This document shows, piece after piece, positions 50,401-64,000 of a stretch of 64,000 bases of DNA. The translations under genes and the position numbers were made by a program. Under the pieces are notes generated by a model. That model searched no databases, was not told the origin of the DNA, and was given only the letters and a program-made list of their open reading frames with translations. Every line of letters begins with the position of its first letter. Position 1 is the stretch's first letter. Origin of the DNA: Membranipora membranacea. Its lineage: Eukaryota > Bryozoa > Gymnolaemata > Cheilostomatida > Membraniporidae. The DNA is taken from NCBI GenBank assembly GCA_914767715.1, contig OU612068.1, positions 10,542,001 through 10,606,000 on the forward strand, read 5' to 3'.

Positions 50401-51725
50401 ACCTATCGATTTTTGTCAGTTTCTATCAAAATACCTCGATAGAATACGCATTGTCACAGGGAGCTAATATATTATTTGAGATATAGGGACGTCATTGCGA
50501 ACCTCAAAACAGAGGTTCAAGGGTTTCTAAGCCAGTAAAGAATTCTGCCCAATTATTGGCTAATTTCCCCAGGACCGTACCTATCGATTTCTGTCAATTT
50601 CTATCAAAATACCTCGATAGAATATGCATCGTAACAGGGAGCTAATTTTTTATATGAGATATAGGGACGTCGTTGCGAACCTCAAAACAGAGTTACAAGC
50701 GTTTCTAAGCCAGTAAAGAATTCTGCCCAATTATTGGCTAATTTCCCCAGGACCGTACCTATCGATTTCTGTCAATTTCTATCAAAATACCTCGATAGAA
50801 TACGCATCGTCATAGTGAGCTAGTATTTTATATGAGATATAGGGACGTCGTTGCGAACCTCAAAACAGAGTTACAAGCGTTTCTAAGCCAGTAAAGAATT
50901 CTTCCCAATTATTGGCTAATTTCCCCAGGACCGTACCTATCGATTTTTGTCAATTTCTATCAAAATACCTCGATAGAATACGCATCGTCATAGTGAGCTA
51001 ATATTTTATATGAGATATAGGGACGTCGTTGCGAACCTCAAAACAGGGTTTCAAGCGTTTCTAAGCCAGTAAACAATTCTGCCCTATTATTCTCTAATTT
51101 CCCCAGGACCGTACCTATCGATTTTTGTCAATTTCTATCAAAATACCTCGATCTAATACGCATCGTCACAGAGAGCTAATATTTTATATGAGATATAGGG
51201 ACGTCGTTGCGAACCTCAAAACAGAGTTTCAAGCGTTTCCAAGCCAGTAAAGAATTCTGCCCAATTATTGGCTAATTTCCCCAGGACCGTACCTATCGAT
51301 TTTTGTCAATTTCTATCAAAATACCTCGATAGAATACGCATCGTCACAGGGAGCTAATATATTATATGAGATATAGGGACGTCATTGCGAACCTCAAAAC
51401 AGAGTTTCAAGGGTTTCTAAGCCAGTAAAGAATTCTGCCCATTCATTGGCTAATTTCCCCAGGACCGTACCTATCGATTTTTGTCAATTTCTATCAAAAT
51501 ACCTCGATAGAATACGCATCGTCACAGGGAGCTAATATTTTATATGAGATATAGAGACGTCGTTGCGAACCTCAAAACAGAGTTTCAAGGGTTTTTAAGC
51601 CAGTAAAGAATTCTGCCCAATTATTGGCTAATTTCCCCAGGACCGTACCTATCGATTTTTGTCAATTTCTATCAAAATACCTCGATAGAATACACTTCGA
51701 CACAGGGGGCTAATATTATAAATGG

Positions 51726-51903
51726 GATATAGGGAGGTCATTGTGAACCTCAAAACAGTGTTTCAACCGTTTCTAAGCCGGTAAAGAATTCTGCCTAATT
51801 ATTGGCTAATTTCCCAAAGACCGTACCTATCGATTTTTGTCAATTCCTATCAAAATACCTCGATAGAATACGCTTCGTCACAGGGGGCTAATATTTTATA
51901 TGA
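51726..51903 (+). repeat. Single satellite B unit (right block)
   Basis: The full B block is present, with the right-block marker ATTGTGAACC (cytosine of the ATTGCGAACC motif changed). It is the likely source type for the hybrid at 47277. Confidence 0.86.
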
Positions 51904-52099
51904 GATATAGGGAGGTCATTGCGAACCTCAAAACAGAGTTTCGAGCGTTTCTAAGCCAGTAAAGAATTCTGCCCAATTATTGGCTAATTTCCCAAGGACC
52001 GTACCTCTCGAGTTTTGTCAATTTCTATCAAAATACCTCGATAGAATACGCATCGTCACAGAGAGCTAATATTTTATATGAGATATAGGGACGTCATTG

Positions 52100-55000
52100 C
52101 GAACCTCAAAACAGAGTTTCAAGCGTTTCTAAGCCAGTAAAGAATTCTGCCCAATTATTGGCTAATTTCCCAAGGACCGTACCTATCAATTTTTGTCAAT
52201 TTCTATCAAAATACCTCGATAGAATACGCATCGTCACAGGGAGCTAATATTTTATATGAGATATAGAGACGTCATTGCGAACCTCAAAACACAGTTTCAA
52301 GGGTTTCTAAGCCAGTAAAGAATTCTGCCCAATTATTGGCTAATTTCCCCAGGACCGTACCTATCGATTTCTGTCAATTTCTATCAAAATACCTCGATAG
52401 AATACGCATCGTAACAGGGAGCTAATTTTTTATATGAGATATAGGGACGTCGTTGCGAACCTCAAAACAGAGTTACCAGCGTTTCTAAGCCAGTAAAGAA
52501 TTCTGCCCAATTATTGGCTAATTTCCCCAAGACCGTACCTATCGATTTTTGTCAATTTCTATCAAAAGACCTCGATAGAATACGCATCGTCACAGGGAGC
52601 TAATATTTTATATGAGATATAGAGACGTCGTTGCGAACCTCAAAACAGAGTTTCAAGCGTTTCTAAGCCAGTAAAGAATTCTGCCCAATTATTGGCTAAT
52701 TTCCCAAGAACCGTACCTATCGATTTTTGTCAATTTCTATCAAAATACCTCGATAGAATACACATCGTCACAGGGAGCTAATATTTTGTATGAGATATAG
52801 GGACGTCGTTGCGAACCTCAAAACTCAGTTTCAAGCGTTTCTAAGCCAGTAAAGAATTCTGCCCAATTATTGGTTAATTTCCCCAGGACCGTACCTATCG
52901 ATTTTTGTCAATTTCTATCAAAATACCTCGATAGAATACGCATCGTCACAGGGAGCTAATATATTATATGAGATATAGGGACGTCAGTGCGAACCTCAAA
53001 ACAGAGTTTCAAGGGTTTCTAAGCCAGTAAATAATTCTGCCCAATCATTGGCTAATTTGCCCAGGACCGGACATATCGATTTTTGTCAATTTCTATCAAA
53101 ATACCTCGATAGAATACGCATCGTCACAGGGAGCTAATATTTTATATGAGATATAGAGACGTCGCTGCGAACCTCAAAACAGAGTTTCAAGGGTTTTTAA
53201 GCCAGTAAAGATTTCTGCCCAATTCTTGGCTAATTTCCCCAGGACCGTACCTATCGATTTTTGTCAATTTCCATCAAAATACCTCGATAGAATACGCATC
53301 GTCACAGAGAGCTAATATTTTGTATGAGATATAGGGACGTCGTTGCGAACCTCAAAACAGAGTTTCAAGCGTTTCTAAGCCAGTAAAGACTTATGCCCAA
53401 TTATTGGCTAATTTCCCCAGGACCGTACCTATCAATTTTTGTCAATTTCTATCAAAATACCTCGATAGAATACGCATCGTCACAGGGAGCTAATATTTTA
53501 TATGAGATATAGGGACGTCATTGCGAACCTCAAAACAGAGTTTCAAGGGTTTCTAAGCCAGTAAAGAATTCTGCCCAATTATTGGCTAATTTCCTTAGGA
53601 CCGTACCTATCGAATTTTGTCAATTTCTATCAAAATACCTCGATAGAATACGCATCGTCACAGGGAGCTAATATTTTACATAAGATATAGGGACATCGTT
53701 GCGAACATCAAAACAGAGTTTCAAGCGTTTCAAAGCCAGTAAAGAATTCTGCCCAATTATTGGCTAATTTCCCCAGGACCGTACTTATCAATTTTTGTCA
53801 ATTTCTATCAAAATACCTCGATAGAATACGCATCCTCACAGGGAGCTAATATTTTATATGAGATATAGGGACGTCATTGCGAACCTCAAAACAGGGTTTC
53901 AAGGGTTTCTAAGCCAGTAAAGAATTCAGCCCAATTATTGGTTAATTTCCCCAGGACCGTACCTATCGATTTCTGTCAATTTCTATCAAAATACCTCGAT
54001 AGAATACGCATCGTCACAGGGAGCTAATATATTATATGAGATATAGGGACGTCATTGCGAACTTCAAAACAGAGTTTCAAGGGTTTCTAAGCCACTAAAG
54101 AATTCTGCCCAATCATTGGCTAATTTCCCCAGGGCCGTACCTATCGATTTTTGTCAATTTCTATCAAAATACCTCGATAGAATACGCATCGTCACAGGGA
54201 GCTAATATATTATATGAGATATAGGGACGTCATTGCGAACCTCAAAACAGAGTTTCAAGGGTTTCTAAGCAAGTAAAGAATTCTGCCCAATCATTGGCTA
54301 ATTTCCCCAGGACCGTACCTATCGATTTTTGTCAATTTCTATCAAAGCACCTCGATAAAATACGCATCGTCACAGGGAGCTAATATTTTATATGAGATAT
54401 AGAGACGTCCTTGCGAACCTCAAAACAGAGTTTCAAGCGTTTCTAAGCCAGTAAAGAATTCTGCCCAATTATTGGCTAATTTCCCAAGGACCGTACCTAT
54501 CAATTTTTGTCAATTTCTATCAAAATACCTCGATAGAATACGCATCGTCACAGGGAGCTAATATTTTATATGAGATATAGAGACGTCATTGCGAACCTCA
54601 AAACACAGTTTCAAGGGTTTCTAAGCCAGTAAAGAATTCTGCCCAATTATTGGCTAATTTCCCCAGGACCGTACCTATCGATTTCTGTCAATTTCTATCA
54701 AAATACCTCGATAGAATACGCATCGTAACAGGGAGCTAATTTTTTATATGAGATATAGGGACGTCGTTGCGAACCTCAAAACAGAGTTACCAGCGTTTCT
54801 AAGCCAGTAAAGAATTCTGCCCAATTATTGGCTAATTTCCCCAAGACCGTACCTATCGATTTTTGTCAATTTCTATCAAAAGACCTCGATAGAATACGCA
54901 TCGTCACAGGGAGCTAATATTTTATATGAGATATAGAGACGTCGTTGCGAACCTCAAAACAGAGTTTCAAGCGTTTCTAAGCCAGTAAAGAATTCTGCCC

Positions 55001-56880
55001 AATTATTGGCTAATTTCCCAAGAACCGTACCTATCGATTTTTGTCAATTTCTATCAAAATACCTCGATAGAATACACATCGTCACAGGGAGCTAATATTT
55101 TGTATGAGATATAGGGACGTCGTTGCGAACCTCAAAACTCAGTTTCAAGCGTTTCTAAGCCAGTAAAGAATTCTGCCCAATTATTGGTTAATTTCCCCAG
55201 GACCGTACCTATCGATTTTTGTCAATTTCTATCAAAATACCTCGATAGAATACGCATCGTCACAGGGAGCTAATATATTATATGAGATATAGGGACGTCA
55301 GTGCGAACCTCAAAACAGAGTTTCAAGGGTTTCTAAGCCAGTAAATAATTCTGCCCAATCATTGGCTAATTTGCCCAGGACCGGACATATCGATTTTTGT
55401 CAATTTCTATCAAAATACCTCGATAGAATACGCATCGTCACAGGGAGCTAATATTTTATATGAGATATAGAGACGTCGCTGCGAACCTCAAAACAGAGTT
55501 TCAAGGGTTTTTAAGCCAGTAAAGATTTCTGCCCAATTCTTGGCTAATTTCCCCAGGACCGTACCTATCGATTTTTGTCAATTTCCATCAAAATACCTCG
55601 ATAGAATACGCATCGTCACAGAGAGCTAATATTTTGTATGAGATATAGGGACGTCGTTGCGAACCTCAAAACAGAGTTTCAAGCGTTTCTAAGCCAGTAA
55701 AGACTTATGCCCAATTATTGGCTAATTTCCCCAGGACCGTACCTATCAATTTTTGTCAATTTCTATCAAAATACCTCGATAGAATACGCATCGTCACAGG
55801 GAGCTAATATTTTATATGAGATATAGGGACGTCATTGCGAACCTCAAAACAGAGTTTCAAGGGTTTCTAAGCCAGTAAAGAATTCTGCCCAATTATTGGC
55901 TAATTTCCTTAGGACCGTACCTATCGAATTTTGTCAATTTCTATCAAAATACCTCGATAGAATACGCATCGTCACAGGGAGCTAATATTTTACATAAGAT
56001 ATAGGGACATCGTTGCGAACATCAAAACAGAGTTTCAAGCGTTTCAAAGCCAGTAAAGAATTCTGCCCAATTATTGGCTAATTTCCCCAGGACCGTACTT
56101 ATCAATTTTTGTCAATTTCTATCAAAATACCTCGATAGAATACGCATCCTCACAGGGAGCTAATATTTTATATGAGATATAGGGACGTCATTGCGAACCT
56201 CAAAACAGGGTTTCAAGGGTTTCTAAGCCAGTAAAGAATTCAGCCCAATTATTGGTTAATTTCCCCAGGACCGTACCTATCGATTTCTGTCAATTTCTAT
56301 CAAAATACCTCGATAGAATACGCATCGTCACAGGGAGCTAATATATTATATGAGATATAGGGACGTCATTGCGAACTTCAAAACAGAGTTTCAAGGGTTT
56401 CTAAGCCACTAAAGAATTCTGCCCAATCATTGGCTAATTTCCCCAGGGCCGTACCTATCGATTTTTGTCAATTTCTATCAAAATACCTCGATAGAATACG
56501 CATCGTCACAGGGAGCTAATATATTATATGAGATATAGGGACGTCATTGCGAACCTCAAAACAGAGTTTCAAGGGTTTCTAAGCAAGTAAAGAATTCTGC
56601 CCAATCATTGGCTAATTTCCCCAGGACCGTACCTATCGATTTTTGTCAATTTCTATCAAAGCACCTCGATAAAATACGCATCGTCACAGGGAGCTAATAT
56701 TTTATATGAGATATAGAGACGTCCTTGCGAACCTCAAAACAGAGTTTCAAGCGTTTCTAAGCCAGTAAAGAATTCTGCCCAATTATTGGCTAATTTCCCA
56801 AGGACCGTACCTATCAATTTTTGTCAATTTCTATCAAAATACCTCGATAGAATACGCATCGTCACAGGGAGCTAATATTT
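52100..56880 (+). repeat. 13-monomer tandem duplication (about 52.1-54.4 and 54.4-56.8 kb)
   Basis: The offset is 2314 bp: AACACAGTTTC near 52289 and 54603. Both copies share a run of otherwise rare changes: GTTACCAGCG, CCCAAGAACCG, AAAACTCAGTTTC, GACGTCAGTGCG, GACCGGACATATCG, AAGACTTATGCCC, TTTCCTTAGG, TACATAAGATATAGG and GCATCCTCAC. Nearly every monomer carries a private marker, so the order can be read without ambiguity. Confidence 0.92.
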
Positions 56881-59800
56881 TATATGAGATATAGGGACGT
56901 CATTGCGAACCTCAAAACACAGTTTCAAGGGTTTCTAAGCCAGTAAAGAATTCTGCCCAAGTATTGGCTAATTTCCCCAGGACCGTACCTATCGATTTCT
57001 GTCAACTTCTATCAAAATACCTCGATAGAATACGCATCGTAACAGGGAGCTAATTTTTTATATGAGATATAGGGACGTCGTTGCGAACCTCAAAACAGAG
57101 TTACAAGCGTTTCTAAGCCAGTAAAGAATTCTGCCCAATTGTTGGCTAATTTCCCCAGGACCGTACCTATCGATTTTTGTCAATTTCTATCAAAAGACCT
57201 CGATAGAATACGCATCGTCACAGGGAGCTAATATTTTATATGAGATATAGGGACGTCATTGCGAACATCAAAACAGAGTTTCGAGCTTTTCTAAGCCAGT
57301 AAAGAATTCTGCCCAATTATTGGCTAATTTCCCCAGGACCGTACCTATCGATTTTTGTCAATTTCTATCAAAATACCTCGATAGAATACGCATCGTCACA
57401 GGGAGCTAATATTTTATATGAGATATAGGGACGTCATTGCGAACCTCAAAACAGAGTTTCAAGGGTTTCTAAGCCAGTAAAGAATTCTGCCCAATTATTG
57501 GCTAATTTCCCGAGGACCGTACCTATCGATTTCTGTCAACTTCTATCAAAATACCTCGATAGAATACGCATCGTAACAGGGAGCTAATTTTTTATATGAG
57601 ATATAGGGACGTCGTTGCGAACCTCAAAACAGAGTTACAAGCGTTTCTAAGCCAGTAAAGAATTCTGCCCAATTATTGGCTAATTTCCCCAGGACCGTAC
57701 CTATCGATTTTTGTCAATTTCTATCAAAAGACCTCGATAGAATACGCATCGTCACAGGGAGCTAATATTTTATATGAGATATAGGGACGTCATTGCGAAC
57801 ATCAAAACAGAGTTTCGAGCTTTTCTAAGCCAGTAAAGAATTCTGCCCAATTATTGGCTAATTTCCCCAGGACCGTACCTATCGATTTTTGTCAATTTCT
57901 ATCAAAATACCTCGATAGAATACGCATCGTCACAGGGAGCTTATATTTTATATGAGATATAGGGACGTCATTGCGAACCTCAAAACAGAGTTTCAAGGGT
58001 TTCTAAGCCAGTAAAGAATTCTGCCCAATTATTGGCTAATTTCCCGAGGACCGTACCTATCGATTTCTGTCAATTTCTATCAAAATACCTCGATAGAATA
58101 CGCATCGTAACAGGGAGCTAATTTTTTATATGAGATATAGGGACGTCGTTGCGAACCTCAAAACAGAGTTACAAGCGTTTCTAAGCCAGTAAAGAATTCT
58201 GCCCAATTATTGGCTAATTTCCCCAGGACCGTACCTATCGATTTTTGTCAATTTCTATCAAAATACCTCGATAGAATACGCATTGTCACAGGGAGCTAAT
58301 ATATTATATGAGATATAGGGACGTCATTGCGAACCTCAAAACAGAGTTTCAAGGGTTTCTAAGCCAGTAAAGAATTCTGCCCAATTATTAGCTAATTTGC
58401 CCAGGACCGTACCTATCGATTTTTGTCAGTTTCTATCAAAATACCTCGATAGAATGCGCATTGTCACAGGGAGCTAATATATTATTTGAGATATAGGGAC
58501 GTCATTGCGAACCTCAAAACAGAGGTTCAAGGGTTTCTAAGCCAGTAAAGAATTCTGCCCAATTATTGGCTAATTTCCCCAGGACCGTACCTATCGATTT
58601 CTGTCAATTTCTATCAAAATACCTCGATAGAATATGCATCGTAACAGGGAGCTAATTTTTTATATGAGATATAGGGACGTCATTGCGAACCTCAAAACAG
58701 AGTTTCAAGGGTTTCTAAGCCAGTAAAGAATTCTGCCCAATTATTGGCTAATTTCCCGAGGACCGTACCTATCGATTTCTGTCAACTTCTATCAAAATAC
58801 CTCGATAGAATACGCATCGTAACAGGGAGCTAATTTTTTATATGAGATATAGGGACGTCGTTGCGAACCTCAAAACAGAGTTACAAGCGTTTCTAAGCCA
58901 GTAAAGAATTCTGCCCAATTATTGGCTAATTTCCCCAGGACCGTACCTATCGATTTTTGTCAATTTCTATCAAAAGACCTCGATAGAATACGCATCGTCA
59001 CAGGGAGCTAATATTTTATATGAGATATAGGGACGTCATTGCGAACCTCAAAACAGAGTTTCAAGGGTTTCTAAGCCAGTAAAGAATTCTGCCCAATTAT
59101 TGGCTAATTTCCCGAGGACCGTACCTATCGATTTCTGTCAATTTCTATCAAAATACCTCGATAGAATACGCATCGTAACAGGGAGCTAATTTTTATATGA
59201 GATATAGGGACGTCGTTGCGAACCTCAAAACAGAGTTACAAGCGTTTCTAAGCCAGTAAAGAATTCTGCCCAATTATTGGCTAATTTCCCCAGGACCGTA
59301 CCTATCGATTTTTGTCAATTTCTATCAAAATACCTCGATAGAATACGCATTGTCACAGGGAGCTAATATATTATATGAGATATAGGGACGTCATTGCGAA
59401 CCTCAAAACAGAGTTTCAAGGGTTTCTAAGCCAGTAAAGAATTCTGCCCAATTATTAGCTAATTTGCCCAGGACCGTACCTATCGATTTTTGTCAGTTTC
59501 TATCAAAATACCTCGATGGAATACGCATTGTCACAGGGAGCTAATATATTATTTGAGATATAGGGACGTCATTGCGAACCTCAAAACAGAGGTTCAAGGG
59601 TTTCTAAGCCAGTAAAGAATTCTGCCCAATTATTGGCTAATTTCCCCAGGACCGTACCTATCGATTTCTGTCAATTTCTATCAAAATACCTCGATAGAAT
59701 ATGCATCCTAACAGGGAGCTAATTTTTTATATGAGATATAGGGACGTCGTTGCGAACCTCAAAACAGAGTTACAAGCGTTTCTAAGCCAGTAAAGAATTC

Positions 59801-60802
59801 TGCCCAATTATTGGCTAATTTCCCCAGGACCGTACCTATCGATTTTTGTCAATTTCTATCAAAATACCTCGATAGAATACGCATCGTCATAGTGAGCTAG
59901 TATTTTATATGAGATATAGGGACGTCGTTGCGAACCTCAAAACAGAGTTACAAGCGTTTCTAAGCCAGTAAAGAATTCTTCCCAATTATTGGCTAATTTC
60001 CCCAGGACCGTACCTATCGATTTTTGTCAATTTCTATCAAAATACCTCGATAGAATACGCATCGTCATAGTGAGCTAATATTTTATATGAGATATAGGGA
60101 CGTCGTTGCGAACCTCAAAACAGGGTTTCAAGCGTTTCTAAGCCAGTAAAGAATTCTGCCCTATTATTCTCTAATTTCCCCAGGACCGTACCTATCGATT
60201 TTTGTCAATTTCTATCAAAATACCTCGATCTAATACGCATCGTCACAGAGAGCTAATATTTTATATGAGATATAGGGACGTCGTTGCGAACCTCAAAACA
60301 GAGTTTCAAGCGTTTCCAAGCCAGTAAAGAATTCTGCCCAATTATTGGCTAATTTCCCCAGGACCGTACCTATCGATTTTTGTCAATTTCTATCAAAAAA
60401 CCTCGATAGAATACGCATCGTCACAGGGAGCTAATATATTATATGAGATATAGGGACGTCATTGCGAACCTCAAAACAGAGTTTCAAGGGTTTCTAAGCC
60501 AGTAAAGAATTCTGCCCATTCATTGGCTAATTTCCCCAGGACCGTACCTATCGATTTTTGTCAATTTCTATCAAAATACCTCGATAGAATACGCATCGTC
60601 ACAGGGAGCTAATATTTTATATGAGATATAGAGACGTCGTTGCGAACCTCAAAACAGAGTTTCAAGGGTTTTTAAGCCAGTAAAGAATTCTGCCCAATTA
60701 TTGGCTAATTTCCCCAGGACCGTACCTATCGATTTTTGTCAATTTCTATCAAAATACCTCGATAGAATACACTTCGACACAGGGGGCTAATATTATAAAT
60801 GG

Positions 60803-60980
60803 GATATAGGGAGGTCATTGTGAACCTCAAAACAGTGTTTCAACCGTTTCTAAGCCGGTAAAGAATTCTGCCTAATTATTGGCTAATTTCCCAAAGACCG
60901 TACCTATCGATTTTTGTCAATTCCGATCAAAATACCTCGATAGAATACGCTTCGTCACAGGGGGCTAATATTTTATATGA
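60803..60980 (+). repeat. Single satellite B unit (duplicate of 51726)
   Basis: It lies 9077 bp downstream of the unit at 51726 (51 monomers minus the one-base deletion near 59190) and also carries ATTGTGAACC. CAATTCCGATC at about 60919-60929 is a private change. Confidence 0.86.
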
Positions 60981-61514
60981 GATATAGGGAGGTCATTGCG
61001 AACCTCAAAACAGAGTTTCGAGCGTTTCTAAGCCAGTAAAGAATTCTGCCCAATTATTGGCTAATTTCCCAAGGTCCGTACCTCTCGAGTTTTGTCAATT
61101 TCTATCAAAATACCTCGATAGAATACGCATCGTCACAGAGAGCTAATATTTTATATGAGATATAGGGACGTCATTGCGAACCTCAAAACAGAGTTTCAAG
61201 CGTTTCTAAGCCAGTAAAGAATTCTGCCCAATTATTGGCTAATTTCCCAAGGACCGTACCTATCAATTTTTGTCAATTTCTATCAAAATACCTCGATAGA
61301 ATACGCATCGTCACAGGGAGCTAATATTTTATATGAGATATAGAGACGTCATTGCGAACCTCAAAACACAGTTTCAAGGGTTTCTAAGCCAGTAAAGAAT
61401 TCTGCCCAATTATTGGCTAATTTCCCCAGGACCGTACCTATCGATTTCTGTCAATTTCTATCAAAATACCTCGACAGAATACGCATCGTCACAGGGAGCT
61501 AATATTTTATATGA

Positions 61515-64000
61515 GATATAGGGACTTCATTGCGAACCTCAAAACAAAGCTTCAAGCGTTTCTAAGCCAGTAAAGAATTCTGCTCCATTATTGGCTAATT
61601 TCCTCAGGACCGTACCTATCGATTTTTGTCAATTTCTATCAAATTACCTCGATAGAATACGCATCGTCACAGGGAGCTAATAGTTTACATGAGATATAGG
61701 GACATCGTTGCGAACCTCAAAACAGAGTTTCAAGCGTATCTAAGCCAGTAAAGAATTCTGCCCAATTATTGGCTAATTTCCCCAGGACCGTACCTATCGA
61801 TTTTTGTCAATTTCTATCAAAATACCTCGATAGATTACGCATCGTCACAGGGAGCTAATATATTATATGAGATATAGAGACGTCGTTGCGAACCTCAAAA
61901 CAGAGTTTCAAGCGTTTCTAAGCCAGTAAAGAATTCTGCCCAATTATTGGCTAATTTCCCCAGGACCATACCTATCGATTTTTGTCAATTTCTATCAAAA
62001 TACCTCGATAGAATACGCATCGTCACAGGGAGCTAATATTTTATATGAGATATAGGGACGTCGTTGCGAACCTCAAAACAGAGTTTCAAGCGTTTCTAAG
62101 CCAGTAAAGAATTCTGCCCAATTATTGGCTAATTTCCCCAGGACCGTACCTATCGATTATTGTCAATTTCTATCAAAATACCTCGATAGAATACGCATCG
62201 TCACAGGGAGCTAATAGTTTACATGAGATATAGGGACATCGTTGCGAACCTCAAAACAGAGTTTCAAGCGTATCTAAGCCAGTAAAGAATTCTGCCCAAT
62301 TATTGGCTAATTTCCCCAGGACCGTACCTATCGATTTCTGTCAATTTCTATCAAAATACCTCGATAGAATACGTATCGTCACAGGGAGCTAATATTTTAT
62401 ATGATATATGGGGACGACATTGCGAACCTCAAAACAGAGTTTCAAGCGTTTCTAAGCCAGTAAAATATTCTGCCCAATTATTGGCTAATTTCCCCAGGAC
62501 CGTACCTATCGATTTTTGTCAATTTCTATCAAAATACCTCGATAGAATACGCATCGTCACAGGGAGCTAATATTTTATATGAGATATAGAGACGTCGTTG
62601 CGAACCTCAAAACAGAGTTTCAAGCGTTTCTAAGCCAGTAAAGAATTCTGCCCAATTATTGGCTAATTTCCCCAGGACCATACCTATCGATTTTTGTCAA
62701 TTTCTATCAAAATACCTCGATAGAATACGCATCGTCACAGGGAGCTAATATTTTATATGAGATATAGGGATGTCGTTGCGAACCTCAAAACAGAGTTTCA
62801 AGCGTTTCTAAGCCAGTAAAGATTTCTGCCCAATTATTGGCTAATTTCCCCAGGACCGTACCTATCGAATTTTGTCAATTTCTATCAAAATACCTCGATA
62901 GAATACGCATCGTCACAGGGAGCTAATATTTTATATGAGATATAGGGACTTCATTGCGAACCTCAAAACAAAGCTTCAAGCGTTTCTAAGCCAGTAAAGA
63001 ATTCTGCCCCATTATTTGCTAATTTCTTCAGGACCGTACCTATCGATTTTTGTCAATTTCTATCAAATTACCTCGATAGAATACGCATCGTCACAGGGAG
63101 CTAATAGTTTACATGAGATATAGGGACATCGTTGCGAACCTCAAAACAGAGTTTCAAGCGTATCTAAGCCAGTAAAGAATTCTGCCCAATTATTGGCTAA
63201 TTTCCCAAGGACCGTACCTATCGATTTTTGTCAATTTCTATCAAAATACCTCGATAGAATACGCATCGTCACAGGGAGCTAATATTTTATATGAGATATA
63301 GAAACGTCGTTGCGAACCTCAAAACAGAGTTTCAAGGGTTTTTAAGCCAGTAAAGAATTCTGCCCAATTATTGTCTATTTTTCCCAGGACCGTACCTATC
63401 GATTTTTGTCAATTTCTATCAAAATACCTCGATAGAATACGCATCGTCACAGGGAGCTAATATTTTATATGAGATATAGAGACGTCGTTGCGAACCTCAA
63501 AACAGAGTTTCAAGGGTTTTTAAGCCAGTAAAGAATTCTGCCCAATTATTGGCTAATTTCCCCAGGACCGTACCTATCAATTTTTGTCAATTTCTATCAA
63601 AATACCTCGATAGAATACGCATCGTCACAGGGAGCTAATATTTTATATGAGATATAGGGACGTCATTGCGAACCTCAAAACAGAGTTTCAAGGGTTTCTA
63701 AGCCAGTAAAGAATTCTGCCCAATTATTGGCTAATTTCCCCAGGACCGTACCTATCGATTTCTGTCAAGTTCTATCAAAATACCTGGATAGAATACGCAT
63801 TGTCACAGGGAGCTAATATTTTATATGAGATATAGGGACGTCGTTGCGAACCTCAAAACAGAGTTACAAGCGTTTCTAAGCCAGTAAAGAATTCTGCCCA
63901 ATCATTCTCTAATTTCCCCAGGACCGTACCTATCGATTTTTGTCAATTTCTATCAAAATACTTCGATAGAATACGCATCGTCACAGGTAGCTAATATTTT
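61515..64000 (+). repeat. Right-end satellite with private monomer variants
   Basis: A two-monomer motif, GGGACTTCATTG with ACAAAGCTTCAAG followed by TTTACATGAGATATAG with GGGACATCG and GCGTATCTAAG, occurs at 61515 and 62939, eight monomers apart. The second member also occurs alone at 62227. This stretch lacks the longer duplications of the rest of the window. One unit reads GATATATGGGGACGACATTG (near 62404). The last unit (63829-64000) is cut by the window edge. Confidence 0.85.

Larger units (their letters stand above)
48150..61460 (+). repeat. Paralogous 4-kb blocks, about 48.15-52.4 kb and 56.87-61.46 kb
   Basis: TGCCCAAGTATTGG at about 48233 and 56954 (offset 8721), CAGAGGTTC near 49265 and 58520 (9255) and CGATCTAATACG at 51149 and 60226 (9077) show that the blocks are collinear but differ by a few whole monomers inside. 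Both also contain local repeats of the GAGGTTC unit (49.27/50.5 kb and 58.5/59.6 kb). The 13-monomer duplication sits between them. Confidence 0.85.
44290..64000. repeat. 178-bp satellite array, right block
   Basis: The same satellite continues in the same orientation and register after the transposon. The first piece (44290-44428) completes the interrupted monomer; complete units start at 44429 and run to 63828 (109 units), then a 172-bp partial unit reaches the window edge. Two single-base losses, at about 50115 and 59190, hit the same T run of the same monomer type and are paralogous copies of one event. Apart from the segmental structure listed separately, nothing else is seen: no gene, no second transposon and no unrelated spacer. 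Confidence 0.98.

Noticed and set aside
1-64000. Arabidopsis-type 178-bp centromere satellite
   Set aside because: Only the length agrees. The sequence does not resemble that satellite as I know it, and a BEL/Pao element points to an animal.

Overview
The window is almost entirely one tandem satellite array, broken once by a young BEL/Pao-type LTR retrotransposon on the minus strand. BEL/Pao elements are known only from animals, so the sequence is most likely animal heterochromatin, possibly centromeric or pericentromeric. I do not recognise the satellite and cannot name the species. I see no cellular protein-coding gene, tRNA, rRNA or CRISPR array.

Layout. From 1 to 39203 and from 44290 to 64000 lies a satellite with a strict 178-bp monomer, about 39% G+C by hand count on one consensus-like monomer. 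There are 220 complete monomers on the left, one split by the transposon, 109 complete on the right and a final 172-bp partial one, about 331 in all. Each typical monomer carries a GACGTC, a GAATTC and an ATCGAT site and a 7-bp inverted repeat (CTATCGA, 26-bp spacer, TCGATAG). Only five single-base length changes shift the register, and two of those are copies of one event. A minority subfamily (22 'B' monomers) often comes in pairs exactly three monomers apart. Above the monomer level the array is a patchwork of nested, near-identical duplications whose offsets are whole numbers of monomers (1, 7, 7, 8, 13, 14, 15, 17, 20, 47, 49-52, 52, 57), with no single higher-order period.

The transposon (39204-44289, 5086 bp) has two 653-bp LTRs differing at one base, flanked by the 5-bp target-site duplication AAGGG. 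Removing the element and one AAGGG restores a perfect 178-bp monomer. Its single long reading frame (40275-42875, minus, 866 codons) encodes the last part of the reverse transcriptase, RNase H, integrase and the BEL C-terminal domain. Gag, the protease and the catalytic part of the reverse transcriptase are missing. The frame stays open across the deletion, so a short N-terminal piece (probably the start of Gag) appears joined to the pol C-terminal half. One zinc-ligand cysteine of the integrase HHCC finger is Phe. The copy is therefore probably non-autonomous and was mobilised in trans.

How the parts relate. The array grows by unequal exchange or template switching, seen as chimeric monomers at duplication junctions. 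The retrotransposon landed after the flanking segment had been amplified, because at least three paralogous empty sites survive to the right. The most unusual features are the in-frame gag-to-pol deletion, the sharply mapped 15-monomer duplication junction at about 26.42 kb, and the regularly spaced B monomers, which combine a TATA-box match with a CENP-B-box-like motif.
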